NCBI GenBank assembly: GCA_934140285.1
Contig: CAKPBI010000015.1
Coordinates: 1-39,289 of the forward strand
Reading direction: 5' to 3'
Origin: an uncultured Bacilli bacterium
GTDB taxonomy: Bacteria; Bacillota_I; Bacilli_A; ML615J-28; CAG-313
Length of the DNA: 39,289 nt
Each line of letters begins with the position of its first letter. Within the stretch, counting starts at the first letter, position 1. The translations under genes were made by a program, and so were the position numbers. Below the pieces are notes generated by a model, which saw nothing but the letters and a program-made list of their open reading frames with translations, did not search any database and had not been told where the DNA came from. Positions 1 through 9,329 of the stretch are shown here, piece after piece.

Positions 1-529
1 CGTTATCTAAATTTGTTTGAACTACATTTATTGCTTCTTGTAATGCAACATCTGCTTCTTCAGATGATGTAGTTAAAGCATCAATTAAACCTTTTAATTC
101 AACATCTTTATTTTCAAGATCTTGGATCTTTCCATTAATAACTGTATCTGCTAGTTCATAAGCTGTAATTACATCGTTTAATTTAGTTTCAATATCTGTT
201 TTATTATTAGTTATTGTATCAGTTAAACTTGTGATTGCGTTATCTAAATTTGTTTGAACTACATTTATTGCTTCTTGTAATGCAACATCTGCTTCTTCAG
301 ATGATGTAGTTAAAGCATCAATTAAACCTTTTAATTCAACATCTTTATTTTCAAGATCTTGGATCTTTCCATTAATAACTGTATCTGCTAGTTCATAAGC
401 TGTAATTACATCGTTTAATTTAGTTTCAATGTCTGTTTTATTATTAGTAATTGTATCAGTTAAACTTGTGATTGCGTTATCAAGGTTAGTTTGAACTACA
501 TTTATTGCTTCTTGTAATGCTACATCTGC
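1..529 (-). repeat. 237-bp in-frame tandem repeats (79 aa each) in coiled-coil stalk
   Basis: Positions 1-237 and 238-474 differ at only two bases, and a third partial unit (475 to about 529) starts to diverge. In protein terms the units are residues 1633-1711, 1712-1790 and 1791 onward, beginning ADVALQEAINVV and ending LTTSSEE. The period is a multiple of three, so copy number can change without shifting the frame. The array runs off the left edge, so the true copy number is unknown. Confidence 0.95.
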
Positions 530-3500
530 AGCAGATAGTTCATTCTTTAGGTTTGTGATTGACTTGTTTAATTCTTCATATGTAACATATGTGCTATCTA
601 AAGAATCTAGAATATCTTGAGCTTGTTGCATATCTGTTAACAATTGATTAATGTTTTGTTCAAATCTCTCGTTTATATTATTAATGTTTTCAATTGATGA
701 TTGTAATTGATTAATTAATGAGTTAACTTGATTGATTTGGTTTTGTAATGTATTATCTTCTCCCCATACCGCATATAGTACTATTCCTCCTTCTGTCATA
801 GATAAAGTTGAAATTGTAAACCCATCATTTTCATATAAAAAATCAATTGGGTTATTTTCATAATTATATGACCAACCTAAGAACTTATATCCTTCTAGGG
901 TAGGAATAGTAGTTGGAATTGTGACAGTATCACCAACATAATATAAATTATTATCAATTGGTGCATTTATACCACCATTTGCATTGTAACTAATGTTATA
1001 TTTTTGATTAATTTCAAATACTGCATATAAGTATACTTTGTTACCATCATTTGATTCTAATGGTTGAGTTATATTTTGATTATCATTATATGCAATTGTT
1101 TTACTTGAAGGTATTATAGACCATCCCGCAAAGTGATATCCATTTGGTGCAGTTATTCCCATTGACGCAAATGATATTAAATTGAATATGTCATCATATG
1201 ATATGGTTTGTTCACTACACTCTACTTGACCATTCATATAGATTATTGTATATGTAATAGGTGTCCAGTATGAATATAAGTTAATTGATTCTACATCTAA
1301 ATTCCAACCACTTGATAAAGTTGAATTTAGGTTTGCATCTATCATTAAATCACCAGTACCGTTTATTCCTGTGTAATATCCAGAGAAAATGTATCCTACA
1401 CGACTTGGTTTAGTTAGATTGTCAGTGTTTAAATATAAACCATAATCAATGGTAAATGGTAGGTTTGTATCTTTTCCATCAACAGTTATAAAATTAATTT
1501 CCGTAATGGTTTTTTTCCAAATGGCATAAAGGATTATTTCATCATCTTGTAGGGAGGAAAGGTTGATGACTTCATCACCATCATTATACATTTTTTCACC
1601 AGTTGGAGTTAAGGACCAACCTTGGAATGTGTATCCATTCTTTATATAAGCATTGTTAGAAAGTTTAAATGAAGTATCGTATGATAGTAAATCAGAAAGC
1701 ATTGTTCCGGTTCCACCATTGGCATTATATGTTATATGATAGTTATTTGCTTCCCATACTGCATAAAGGATTATATCTTCACTTTCAAAATTAATGACAT
1801 TTCCAGGTATATAATCTGGGTTTAGTGATTCTTTGAATGTAGACCAACCGATAAATTGATAACCTATTCTTGTAGGGACAATTGTAGAGATTAACGCAGT
1901 AGTATTGATATCATATGAATTTCTGTCAACAGGTTCATTTATTCCTCCATTTCCGGAATAAATTAATGAAACTTTTGTACCATCTGTGATGATTAATTTT
2001 GTATCTTTAGTGATCGTAAATGAATAAATGTCATTTACTGGAGTTATTAATTCACCATTTACATAAACTTTTGGTTTTGTTCCGGATACAGTGAATGTTA
2101 CTTCATCGTTATATTGATAACTTGATGATAATCCACTTACTACATATCCATCTGCTACTGATTGGGTAACTGTATATTCTGCTTTCTTCCATACTGCATA
2201 TAAAACCACATCTTCACTTGGCATAACAAACATGTCGCCAGCATTATAAGTCGCAGTTGTTGCATCTTTGTTTTCATTCCAACCAACAAAAACATATCCA
2301 TCTAAGGTTGGTATCATCGAGGTAATCGTTACATTTGATCCTTCTTGAGGATATAGAGTTTCTACTTGATATGTAAACTTACCACCATTTGCATCATAAA
2401 TAAGAGATGGATTAAGTTCCCATACCGCGTACAATGTTACTGGAGAATCTTTCATTGTAAAGTCATCACCAGGTAAGTATTCTACTGTTAAATTATCAAG
2501 GTTTGTAGACCAACCTATGAACTTGTAGTTAGTTCTGGTTGGAGTAAGATTACTTAAGGTAATCGTTTCATCCTCATGAGCTTGCATCATTCCTGGAGCC
2601 CCAAGTCCTCCGTTTGCGTTATAACTAATTGAATAAATATTTTTTTCAAGCCATGCTGCGTAAAGAATTATGGTTTGACCTTCATATTCACCAAGACCAG
2701 TGTTATAATCAACATTAGCATTATACATACTCCAGTTTTGATCTTCATAGATATTCCAACCGACAAAATCATAGTTGGCTTTGGTGATACCTAAGTCTTG
2801 ACAAGATGGCAATCGCATATAGCCATATATGACATCTTTGATAACTCCTACATATTTACCTTCACTATATAGCTCAATGTTATAAACAATTGGTGACCAT
2901 TTCGCATATAAAGTAATATCACTATCATCATGATACTTAGCGAAAATTGCCGTACCTTTTTCATTGTAATATTTAGTTCCTTCCCCGTTTGGAAGTGTGT
3001 AATAACCTTCAAAATTATATCCCTTACGAGTTGGTGGAACTATATCTGAAAAAGCTTCATCATATGACATTATTATTTTATTTACGAAACTTCCACCCAT
3101 TGTATTAAAAGTAATAGAATATTTATTTGCTTCCCATATTGCACATAGATTAATTATAGCATTGTTTTCACTTGATAAGTTTTTAACTTTTTGTTTATCA
3201 GTGTATACTATTACACCATCTTTTACTGTAGCCCAGCCTTTAAAAGTATAACCAATTAAGTTAAATTTATTAACACTTAGTGTATATTCTTTATCATATT
3301 TGTAACTAGAGTCGGCCATGCTTCCGGTAATTGTACCAGTGCTACCTAATGGTTTATTACTATTATATTTTACTTTATATGTGTGTACTTCCCATACCGC
3401 ATATAGATTTACTACATCACTATTTTCACTTGATAAGTTACTAATTTCTTCACCATCTTTAAAGTCAACAGTACCATTTAGTATTTTTGACCAACCCTTA

Positions 3501-5425
3501 AAAGTATAACCAACTAAAGAGTATTCGTTATCTGAAAGAGTTTTAGTTTCGTCATAAGTATGATTTGAATTATTCATACTTCCAAAAATATTACTAGAAG
3601 CACCTAGTGGTTTATTAGAATTATATTTAATTTGATATTTGTTAGCTTCCCATACCGCATAAAGAGTAATACTTCCACTTTCTACAAGATTTAGAACATT
3701 TTCTTCATCACTATAGATTACGGAACCATTACGTGAAGTAGACCAACCTTTAAAGGTATAACCAACTAAAGAATATGCATTACGAGATAAAGTTTTAGCA
3801 GTATCATAAGTATGAATTGAATCATCCATTGAACCAACAATTGTACTACTAGCATTAGCTGGGGTATTCTTATCATATATAATTGAATAAGTGTTGACTT
3901 TCCATGCTGCATATAAAGTTATATCAACATATCGATAGTATGTTGTAGCACTAGTACCATCAGCATTATAGTATTTTTTACCTTGACCATTTTCTTCAGC
4001 GTAATATCCTAAGAAAGTATATCCTTTTCTAGTTGGAATAGTAATAGTAGGCATGGCTTTCGCATATGTTGCGACAACTGAATCAGAACCATTAGTTCCT
4101 CCTTGCTTATTAAATGTTACATTATATTTTTTAGCTACCCCACTTGCTTCAATTTTGATATCACCGATTAAAGATTTTCCATTAATTCTAATGGCACCTG
4201 TAGTTTGGTTGTAAGTATACTTACTAGTACTTAATCTATTGCCTCCAATAGTAATTATAATTGAACTAGGTAAATTATAACCATTGTTAGGTTTTAATGT
4301 CGCGATGAAATCTGTATTATATTTAATGGTACCTTGAACACTATAAGTTAAATCTACAAGTTTCATAGTAACTTTCATGTTTCTATAATACTGAATCTTT
4401 GGACTATCTACACTACCTCTTATGATTGTAGCGTTAGATCCTTCATCTAATACTTTTAAGTTGTCTATGTTTGAAATATATAACTTTCCAATGTGATAAA
4501 TATCCGGTAAAGTTGGTAAAGTAAAAGTATATCTAACTTTTGATTTACCATTTTCATGTACTAAGGTTGGTGAAGCAGTAAGATCAGGATCTGATCCATC
4601 TTCAAACATTAGTGTTGCAATACCCGTATAAGTACTAGTTTTTTCGATTGATTTAATTTTTTCATCAAAGTTTAAATCATATATAAGAGTATTACCGGAA
4701 ACCGCAACATTATTTTCTTGATCGGTAATACTACTATTATCAAAAGTGACTGAAGTCATTTTTGGTGCTGTTGTATCACTTAATGTACATCTTAAATCAC
4801 CAATGAATGGTCTAGCACTAAGACTTCCCCAGTTGGATACATAGTAACGAAAAGAAGTGGTACCAGCTGGAACTTTTCCACTGATACTTAATACTGTTCC
4901 ATTTTTAGAAACATTTTTCTTAGTACCAACATCACTAAGAGATTGATAATCAGTACCCGTTTCAAAAAATATTTGAACTGAACAATAGTGTTCAGCTGCA
5001 GTTTGTCTATAATATCTAGCTGAAGCGTCAATTGTTAAATCACCTTTGTTAGCTTTTTCAATATCTGCATCTGATAGTTTTATTCTTATCCATACACCAT
5101 CGGAATAATTCTTTTTACCAATATCATCTGAAGATCCAGTTGCTTGGATTCCGTATAGATCTGTAAAACTGTCAAGATTCCCATCTCCTTTTGTTTTTCC
5201 AACTTCATCTTTAACTTCAGCAGGTATTGTTCTCACCCAACCTTGTTCACTTAACTTACCTTCAGTTAGTGCTACAAGGTTTTCCGTTTTATTTTTTCCT
5301 GTCCATTTTCCGTCGGTAGTCTTTTCAGTTGTAGCCGCATTAACTTGGGGTGAAAATGAAAATGCGGAAATAAAAATTAATAAAAATAACACAAAGAATG
5401 TGAAAATCTTTTTTGCTTTTGTCAT
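1..5425 (-). CDS. Giant secreted surface protein with 13 Flg_new/InlB-type repeats and coiled-coil stalk (3' end outside window)
   Basis: The frame is open from ATG at 5425 to the left edge (1808 codons, no stop), so the C-terminus and any cell-wall anchor lie outside the window. An AGGAG ribosome site sits 8 bases before the ATG. Residues 1-30 form a signal peptide (MTKAKK, hydrophobic core, VNA cleavage site). Residues 31 to about 430 are an unrecognised beta-rich region. From about 434 to 1554 there are 13 modules, each ending in a YAxW-type motif (one is YSYW, one YAVF) with GYxFxGW in the middle; this is the Listeria-Bacteroides repeat family (Flg_new, as in internalin B repeats). Residues 1558 onward are a Q/N/D-rich coiled coil with 79-residue tandem repeats. 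A possible minus-strand -35 (TTGACA, 5484-5489) lies upstream. It is probably an adhesin or matrix-contacting protein; the family role is known, the ligand is not. Confidence 0.9.
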   Translation of the reverse strand, partial: MTKAKKIFTFFVLFLLIFISAFSFSPQVNAATTEKTTDGKWTGKNKTENLVALTEGKLSEQGWVRTIPAEVKDEVGKTKGDGNLDSFTDLYGIQATGSSDDIGKKNYSDGVWIRIKLSDADIEKANKGDLTIDASARYYRQTAAEHYCSVQIFFETGTDYQSLSDVGTKKNVSKNGTVLSISGKVPAGTTSFRYYVSNWGSLSARPFIGDLRCTLSDTTAPKMTSVTFDNSSITDQENNVAVSGNTLIYDLNFDEKIKSIEKTSTYTGIATLMFEDGSDPDLTASPTLVHENGKSKVRYTFTLPTLPDIYHIGKLYISNIDNLKVLDEGSNATIIRGSVDSPKIQYYRNMKVTMKLVDLTYSVQGTIKYNTDFIATLKPNNGYNLPSSIIITIGGNRLSTSKYTYNQTTGAIRINGKSLIGDIKIEASGVAKKYNVTFNKQGGTNGSDSVVATYAKAMPTITIPTRKGYTFLGYYAEENGQGKKYYNADGTSATTYYRYVDITLYAAWKVNTYSIIYDKNTPANASSTIVGSMDDSIHTYDTAKTLSRNAYSLVGYTFKGWSTSRNGSVIYSDEENVLNLVESGSITLYAVWEANKYQIKYNSNKPLGASSNIFGSMNNSNHTYDETKTLSDNEYSLVGYTFKGWSKILNGTVDFKDGEEISNLSSENSDVVNLYAVWEVHTYKVKYNSNKPLGSTGTITGSMADSSYKYDKEYTLSVNKFNLIGYTFKGWATVKDGVIVYTDKQKVKNLSSENNAIINLCAIWEANKYSITFNTMGGSFVNKIIMSYDEAFSDIVPPTRKGYNFEGYYTLPNGEGTKYYNEKGTAIFAKYHDDSDITLYAKWSPIVYNIELYSEGKYVGVIKDVIYGYMRLPSCQDLGITKANYDFVGWNIYEDQNWSMYNANVDYNTGLGEYEGQTIILYAAWLEKNIYSISYNANGGLGAPGMMQAHEDETITLSNLTPTRTNYKFIGWSTNLDNLTVEYLPGDDFTMKDSPVTLYAVWELNPSLIYDANGGKFTYQVETLYPQEGSNVTITSMIPTLDGYVFVGWNENKDATTATYNAGDMFVMPSEDVVLYAVWKKAEYTVTQSVADGYVVSGLSSSYQYNDEVTFTVSGTKPKVYVNGELITPVNDIYSFTITKDTKLIITDGTKVSLIYSGNGGINEPVDRNSYDINTTALISTIVPTRIGYQFIGWSTFKESLNPDYIPGNVINFESEDIILYAVWEANNYHITYNANGGTGTMLSDLLSYDTSFKLSNNAYIKNGYTFQGWSLTPTGEKMYNDGDEVINLSSLQDDEIILYAIWKKTITEINFITVDGKDTNLPFTIDYGLYLNTDNLTKPSRVGYIFSGYYTGINGTGDLMIDANLNSTLSSGWNLDVESINLYSYWTPITYTIIYMNGQVECSEQTISYDDIFNLISFASMGITAPNGYHFAGWSIIPSSKTIAYNDNQNITQPLESNDGNKVYLYAVFEINQKYNISYNANGGINAPIDNNLYYVGDTVTIPTTIPTLEGYKFLGWSYNYENNPIDFLYENDGFTISTLSMTEGGIVLYAVWGEDNTLQNQINQVNSLINQLQSSIENINNINERFEQNINQLLTDMQQAQDILDSLDSTYVTYEELNKSITNLKNELSAADVALQEAINVVQTNLDNAITSLTDTITNNKTDIETKLNDVITAYELADTVINGKIQDLENKDVELKGLIDALTTSSEEADVALQEAINVVQTNLDNAITSLTDTITNNKTDIETKLNDVITAYELADTVINGKIQDLENKDVELKGLIDALTTSSEEADVALQEAINVVQTNLDN

Positions 5426-5516
5426 TTAAATGTCTCCTTTTATTCTTTTTATTTAATATTTATGGTAAATTATATAAAATAAATGTCAAAAAATATTACA
5501 AAATAAGTTTTTAAAA

Positions 5517-5545
5517 TTGACATTTATATATAATCGTACTATAAT
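5517..5545 (+). promoter_or_regulatory. Consensus sigma-A promoter of the MerR-type gene
   Basis: TTGACA (5517-5522), a 17-base spacer, then TATAAT (5540-5545): a perfect housekeeping promoter. MerR-activated promoters usually have a 19-base spacer, so this one should be active without activation. Confidence 0.85.
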
Positions 5546-5556
5546 ATATTATAACA

Positions 5557-5572
5557 CGTTCATATGTGAACG
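5557..5572. promoter_or_regulatory. Inverted repeat (candidate operator) at the transcription start
   Basis: CGTTCA-TATG-TGAACG, with 6-base perfect arms, begins 11 bases downstream of the -10 box and ends 22 bases before the MerR start codon. Its position over the initial transcribed region suits autorepression or control by another repressor. Binding is inferred, not shown. Confidence 0.45.
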
Positions 5573-5594
5573 AGTCAAGAGAAAAGGAGCAATT

Positions 5595-6401
5595 ATGGAG
5601 AAAAAATTTAACAATTTATTTCAAATTACGGAAGCTGCCAAGGCTTGTGGAATATCAAGAAGTACACTCATGAGACTTGAAGAAAAAGGACTTATTACAC
5701 CTGCTTATATATCTGAAGAAAGCGGCCGAAGATACTATGACAATTACAATATTGCTCGTATTTTAGAAATTGAAAAGTTTAGAAATATGGGATTATCTAA
5801 TGAAGACATCATCGATTTTTATAAATCGGGTGGCCAAATATCAAAAATTCTTTTGCCTTTAGAAAAGATGCTCGCAACCTTACAACGTAGTGTCGATGAA
5901 CTAATACTTAAATCACATAATGAAGGAGATATTTTAGTTGAAGTAATTACCCTTCCTAAAACAATATGTATGATGAAAAAGGGGTTTGGTTTAACTCCTA
6001 AAAATAAGTTTGATCTCATGTATGCATTCTACACTGAATGTGTTAAAAGGGGATGTGTTCTTTCCAATGAACCGCTTTTTGATATTCTCGACCGAAATGA
6101 TTTTTTAAATGGCTACATATCTACTGAACCATATCCATTTTATGTTTGTGTACCTATAAGAGAAGAAACTGAAGATTCTATTGTACTACCCGCATGTAAA
6201 GCCTTGTCGGTTCTTTATTATGGTGATTATGAAAAGAGTGATAATTGTTGGTTAATAATTAATGAAGAATTAAAAAAGAGAAATTTAAAGCCATGTGGAC
6301 TACCTCGTGCCATCGGTATTATTGCGGCATACTCAGGTAGAGAGATTGCGGAAAGAAAGTATTGTTCACGTTTTGTAATTCCTGTTGAAGATAATAATTA
6401 A
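5595..6401 (+). CDS. MerR-family regulator with GyrI-like effector-binding domain
   Basis: This 268-residue protein has an N-terminal MerR winged helix (ITEAAKACGISRSTLMRLEE, then GLITP and the SGRRYY signature), a linker helix, and a C-terminal half resembling the GyrI-like/BmrR multidrug-binding domain. I chose ATG 5595 over an in-frame ATG at 5517: it follows AAGGAG at 5584-5589 with proper spacing, while the 5517 ATG lies inside the promoter. The gene is monocistronic, between a consensus promoter and a strong terminator. It is divergent from the giant surface-protein gene, about 170 bp between starts, so it could control that gene as well as itself. The natural effector (cationic drug or metabolite) cannot be read from sequence. 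Confidence 0.85.
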   Translation: MEKKFNNLFQITEAAKACGISRSTLMRLEEKGLITPAYISEESGRRYYDNYNIARILEIEKFRNMGLSNEDIIDFYKSGGQISKILLPLEKMLATLQRSVDELILKSHNEGDILVEVITLPKTICMMKKGFGLTPKNKFDLMYAFYTECVKRGCVLSNEPLFDILDRNDFLNGYISTEPYPFYVCVPIREETEDSIVLPACKALSVLYYGDYEKSDNCWLIINEELKKRNLKPCGLPRAIGIIAAYSGREIAERKYCSRFVIPVEDNN

Positions 6402-6404
6402 AAT

Positions 6405-6438
6405 GAACTCAAGAGTAAATCTTGAGTTCTATTTTTTT
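6405..6438 (+). terminator. Rho-independent terminator after MerR gene
   Basis: A 10-bp perfect stem (GAACTCAAGA/TCTTGAGTTC), 5-base loop and a run of seven T starting two bases later, 4 bp after the stop codon. Confidence 0.9.
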
Positions 6439-6574
6439 GTTTTAAACTCTAATTTCATGTTATCTATCACCACATCTATTATAACAAAATAAGAAACAAA
6501 AGCCAAGATTTCCGTTCCTTATTTGTTCCTTATTCGTTCTCTATTTGTTCTCTATTTTAAAATTCTATTAAATG

Positions 6575-6616
6575 AGTGTTTATTTTCTTTTCCAAGTAAA
6601 ACATTATTTGTTCTAC
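6575..6616 (-). pseudogene. Remnant of the 3' end of a sigma-factor-like gene
   Basis: On the minus strand this stretch matches the last codons and stop region of the sigma-factor gene ending at 12080. Both share ATGTTTT, TTGG and AAAGAAAATAAACAC in order over about 40 bases, but a one-base insertion here shifts the frame. It suggests that a second copy of that gene, or a recombination with it, once existed here. It is short, so chance similarity in AT-rich DNA is possible. Confidence 0.4.
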
Positions 6617-6629
6617 ATACATAATAAAC

Positions 6630-6719
6630 TTATTTATTTTTCCTACCAACAATAACATACACACTATGATCATGTGTATTATTCGTATCTATGCCACCTT
6701 TTTTTACTGTTAAACCCAT
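6630..6719 (-). pseudogene. C-terminal tail of an unidentified protein
   Basis: A 29-residue open frame begins MGLTVKKGGIDTNN and ends YVIVGRKNK. It reads like a genuine folded-protein C-terminus but has no ribosome site, and the frame upstream breaks into stops. I cannot name the parent family; a class I methyltransferase end is only a guess. Confidence 0.3.
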
Positions 6720-6867
6720 TTTAGATCTTACTTAATCTATTACTAAAACAAGAAGCCATAGTTAGCAATTGTAGTTTAATGCTTGATATTGGAGCAGCAA
6801 TTTCAAAATAGGTTCTATATAATTAGATAGGTTTTTTAAAAACCCCAACGAATTCTATCTAGTCAAA

Positions 6868-7035
6868 TTACATTAATATTATTAAATGTTCCCTTTGAAA
6901 TTTATCAAAAACATTCATAGCATATGAAAAATCTAATAAATCTACATCACAATTAAGATCATTACTTAAAAAATTTTTCAAATATTTAATATTTTTAGTT
7001 CTTTTAGCATTTTTGTTCTTAGTATAAATAATTTT
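6868..7035 (-). pseudogene. Start-less 55-codon open frame, probably a gene fragment
   Basis: The minus-strand frame gives a plausible helical peptide (NIKYLKNFLSNDLNCDVDLL, then FSYAMNVFDKFQREHL) and ends at TAA 6868. No ATG/GTG/TTG with a ribosome site precedes it, and a stop sits right at its upstream end. It lies behind the RHS tip and its partner gene, where further immunity-type genes are common, so it may be a decayed one. Confidence 0.3.
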
Positions 7036-7061
7036 TTATATAAAACAACATTTAATATGTA

Positions 7062-7514
7062 TTATAATTTATTTTTTCTCGTGTTATATAAGATCTCAAT
7101 TGCACCATCATATATTTCAACAAAAAATGGCGTTTTTGATTTTAATAAATAAACACAAAGAAGAGTATCGTCACTGCATTTTAAAGGTTTAATTGCAATT
7201 TTGCCTTTTAATCTAAAAAGAGGCATAAAAACAAAATTAGCAATTTTTTTATTTTTTTTATATGCTTTATACTGTGTTTCAATAAAATTAGTAGATCTAT
7301 ATGTACTGCTTGCAGTTAAAATAGTTATTAAATTAATAAATAATCTTAAAATAAAAGTATTAAATGTTTCTTTAATAATAATATCACCTGTATTTTCTAT
7401 AGTATATTTATGACATACATATTCAAAGTCACGATTCTCTTGAATGTCTTCAATCATTAATTTATTATCTTGATATAATTTACAACCCGGAGATGAAAAA
7501 ACTATTACTTGCAT
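7062..7514 (-). CDS. Small protein coupled to RHS tip 1, candidate immunity protein
   Basis: A 150-residue protein with no recognised domain. The start codon lies one base after the TAG stop of the RHS tip (stop 7516), and AAGAGG within the end of the RHS reading frame serves as ribosome site, so the two are translationally coupled. In RHS/polymorphic toxin loci the gene directly behind the variable tip normally encodes the cognate immunity protein; that is the basis for the suggested role. The middle contains a moderately hydrophobic stretch (FILRLFINLITILTA, residues about 53-67) that could touch the membrane, fitting protection from a membrane-acting toxin. The rest is basic and beta-rich. 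The RHS upstream is truncated, so this gene may now be an orphan. Confidence 0.6.
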   Translation of the reverse strand: MQVIVFSSPGCKLYQDNKLMIEDIQENRDFEYVCHKYTIENTGDIIIKETFNTFILRLFINLITILTASSTYRSTNFIETQYKAYKKNKKIANFVFMPLFRLKGKIAIKPLKCSDDTLLCVYLLKSKTPFFVEIYDGAIEILYNTRKNKL

Positions 7515-7515
7515 A

Positions 7516-8505
7516 CTAACCTCTTACATATATTCTAAAATATCCATCATATTTGCCATCGCATAAATCAAATGTTGCTCCAATAAAATTACCCAAAGAT
7601 GACATAGACCAAAACAAACCAAATAATTTATCAAATATTGTTCCAATAGCAAAATTAATCAAAAATCCTGTTACCTTTTCTATAACCCATGTTATAAAAG
7701 AAAATAAAATTTTTAATATTTTTTTTGAAAAGACTTTTTTAAATACTCTTTCAACAAATGATCTACCAAATAATTTTCCTATATTTTTCACTCCTTGTAA
7801 AAGAATCATACTATCTCCTACTGGAGCAAAAGCAGGAATAATACATAATACTGCTAATACTAAATCTATCGATCCAGCTATTAAAGACCTACTAATAGTC
7901 AATAATTTTGTCTTTTTATTAAAATTAATTAATTTTTTTAAAAAATCAGTTATTATATTATTTCCATTAGAATCTGAATTATTAATAGGATTATTCTCAC
8001 AATAGCTATAAAGGTTATAACTTAATACACTTCCACTTGCACCAAGATAATTTACATCATCCATTGTTATAAATCTAAATGTTTCTATATCATAATATCT
8101 ACTATTTAGATAGTACCATCCAGTTTCATTATCTTGATAATAACTTCTATATCTAGATGGATTAATTTCACTTAAATTAATTCCTGAAGTATCTACTTTA
8201 TTAATTATTCTACCATATGCATTGTAATAATATTTTACCACAATATTATTATTGCTGTCAACAATTCCTATAATATCGTTTTGAAGATTCTTTAAATATA
8301 AATATTTAACATTATTATATGTAAATCCAACAATTTCATTATTTGAATCATAGAAGTATTGTAAAGTTGCATTATTTTCACCACTTCTAATTTCTTTAAT
8401 AATATTTGTTCCATCTAAAATATATTGGGTTGTTGTTGTACTATTATTTTTTGTTACTACTTTGGAAGTTCTTATGCCACTTGCATTATAAGCGCAATTA
8501 AAATG
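7516..8505 (-). pseudogene. RHS cassette 1: truncated RHS core plus hydrophobic C-terminal tip
   Basis: The frame is open from 8505 to the TAG at 7516, but the only candidate start is an internal GTG at 8241 without a ribosome site. The true N-terminus is missing, so this is a displaced (orphan) tip. The core shows the RHS-associated core signature: YxYNAYG, YRSYYQDNETGWYYLNSRYY, the FxxxD segment and YSYCENNPIN. After NNPINN the sequence becomes specific to this copy: about 140 residues with long hydrophobic segments (DLVLAVLCIIPAFAPV; FSFITWVIEKVTGFLINFAI) as in a membrane-inserting toxin. Its core block matches RHS cassette 2, 2421 bp away. RHS tips are normally released by self-cleavage and delivered to neighbours; without the N-terminus this copy should be silent unless recombined onto a full-length gene. 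Confidence 0.75.
8000..8500 (-). repeat. RHS core block, copy 1 (repeat partner 10421-10921)
   Basis: About 500 bp nearly identical to 10421-10921 at a constant offset of 2421. It is effectively identical over about 8180-8490, with a few changes nearer the tip. Identity ends abruptly at about 8496 upstream and at the NNPINN codons downstream. This is the kind of homology that lets tips be swapped. Confidence 0.9.
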
Positions 8506-8634
8506 TTAAAAACTATTTTTTATACTCAGTATATTTGTAATACTCTAATAGTTTTATTATTTAGTCATTATATTTGTCACATCTATGTTTTAGTTTTAAG
8601 TAATACAATTACACAAAAATTAATAATACAAAAT

Positions 8635-9312
8635 TTAATCCATACTTAAAATACAATCATATAAACTTAGAGCATACTTGTCATTTACAATGTACATCTT
8701 TCTTTCATTAGATTCATTATATTTTTCAATATAAACTTTGTCATTATAAATTGTAATTCTATCGTAATAATTTGTAATAATGTAATCTTTATAAATATAC
8801 TTAATTCTAAATGTCAAAAAGTTATTTGCATTATTTAAAAAAGAATCAGTATTTTGATCAATTGCATATTCAATAAAGTATTCATTTAGAGAAATATTTT
8901 CTAAACCATATTCTTTTTCTTTTATAATATATCCTTTTGAATCTAATTTTTCTATTAATAATTTAGTAACGTCTGATTCTTCTATATTTGGAAAGACAAA
9001 TCCTTCTTTAAACCAAAAATATCTACCATTGTCTTGAAATAAAATATTTTCTTCTTTGTCATTATCAAGAATATAAGTTTTATATATTTTATTATATACT
9101 CCAATAGTATATCCTACTTGATGTTTATTTCCATAAAAATTGAATTTGGAATAAATTTCATTAAAATTATCAGGTAAACAATATATTTTATTATTGTAAT
9201 GAAACTTCTCAAAATTTTCATAATTCAGACATTCTTTTTTCTTTGCTATACTACAACTTGTCAAAAAAGAAATAAAACATAAACATAAAAGTAAAGTAAA
9301 AGTTTTACGCAT
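8635..9312 (-). CDS. Predicted lipoprotein of unknown function (RHS region)
   Basis: This 225-residue protein starts with a lipoprotein signal peptide (MRKTFTLLLCLCFISFLTSC; lipobox LTSC, mature Cys at 20). It should be anchored on the outer face of the membrane. The mature part is rich in Tyr, Asn and Lys with no domain I recognise. It lies 17 bp downstream of a membrane-anchored gene (stop 9330) and shares its transcript with RHS cassette 2. A surface lipoprotein behind an RHS tip could act as an immunity protein against a membrane- or envelope-acting toxin, but that rests on position only. Start chosen at 9312, with AAGGAG close upstream. Confidence 0.65.
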   Translation of the reverse strand: MRKTFTLLLCLCFISFLTSCSIAKKKECLNYENFEKFHYNNKIYCLPDNFNEIYSKFNFYGNKHQVGYTIGVYNKIYKTYILDNDKEENILFQDNGRYFWFKEGFVFPNIEESDVTKLLIEKLDSKGYIIKEKEYGLENISLNEYFIEYAIDQNTDSFLNNANNFLTFRIKYIYKDYIITNYYDRITIYNDKVYIEKYNESNERKMYIVNDKYALSLYDCILSMD

Positions 9313-9329
9313 AATAACTCCTTAAAGTA

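Larger units (their letters stand above)
6439..7061. other. Non-coding stretch with gene debris
   Basis: There is no intact gene here. The stretch contains short imperfect repeats of TTATTTGTTC around 6520-6560, two minus-strand remnants described separately, and a nested inverted repeat. In that repeat TAGATAG (6824-6830) pairs with CTATCTA (6855-6861), around an inner GGTTTTT/AAAAACC stem. It looks like a graveyard of former genes. Confidence 0.6.

Noticed and set aside
1..529. Tandem repeats as a CRISPR array
   Set aside because: The unit is 237 bp, in frame with a protein, without spacers; it is a coding repeat.
5517..5594. Longer N-terminus for the MerR protein
   Set aside because: The earlier ATG lies inside the promoter and would be untranscribed; the internal ATG has the ribosome site.
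6520..6560. Short repeats of TTATTTGTTC as CRISPR or iterons
   Set aside because: Only three or four imperfect copies without regular spacing; low-complexity AT-rich DNA.
8425..8649. Plus-strand hydrophobic open frame (74 codons)
   Set aside because: It overlaps the RHS core repeat and the end of a lipoprotein gene, with no ribosome site; an AT-rich shadow.
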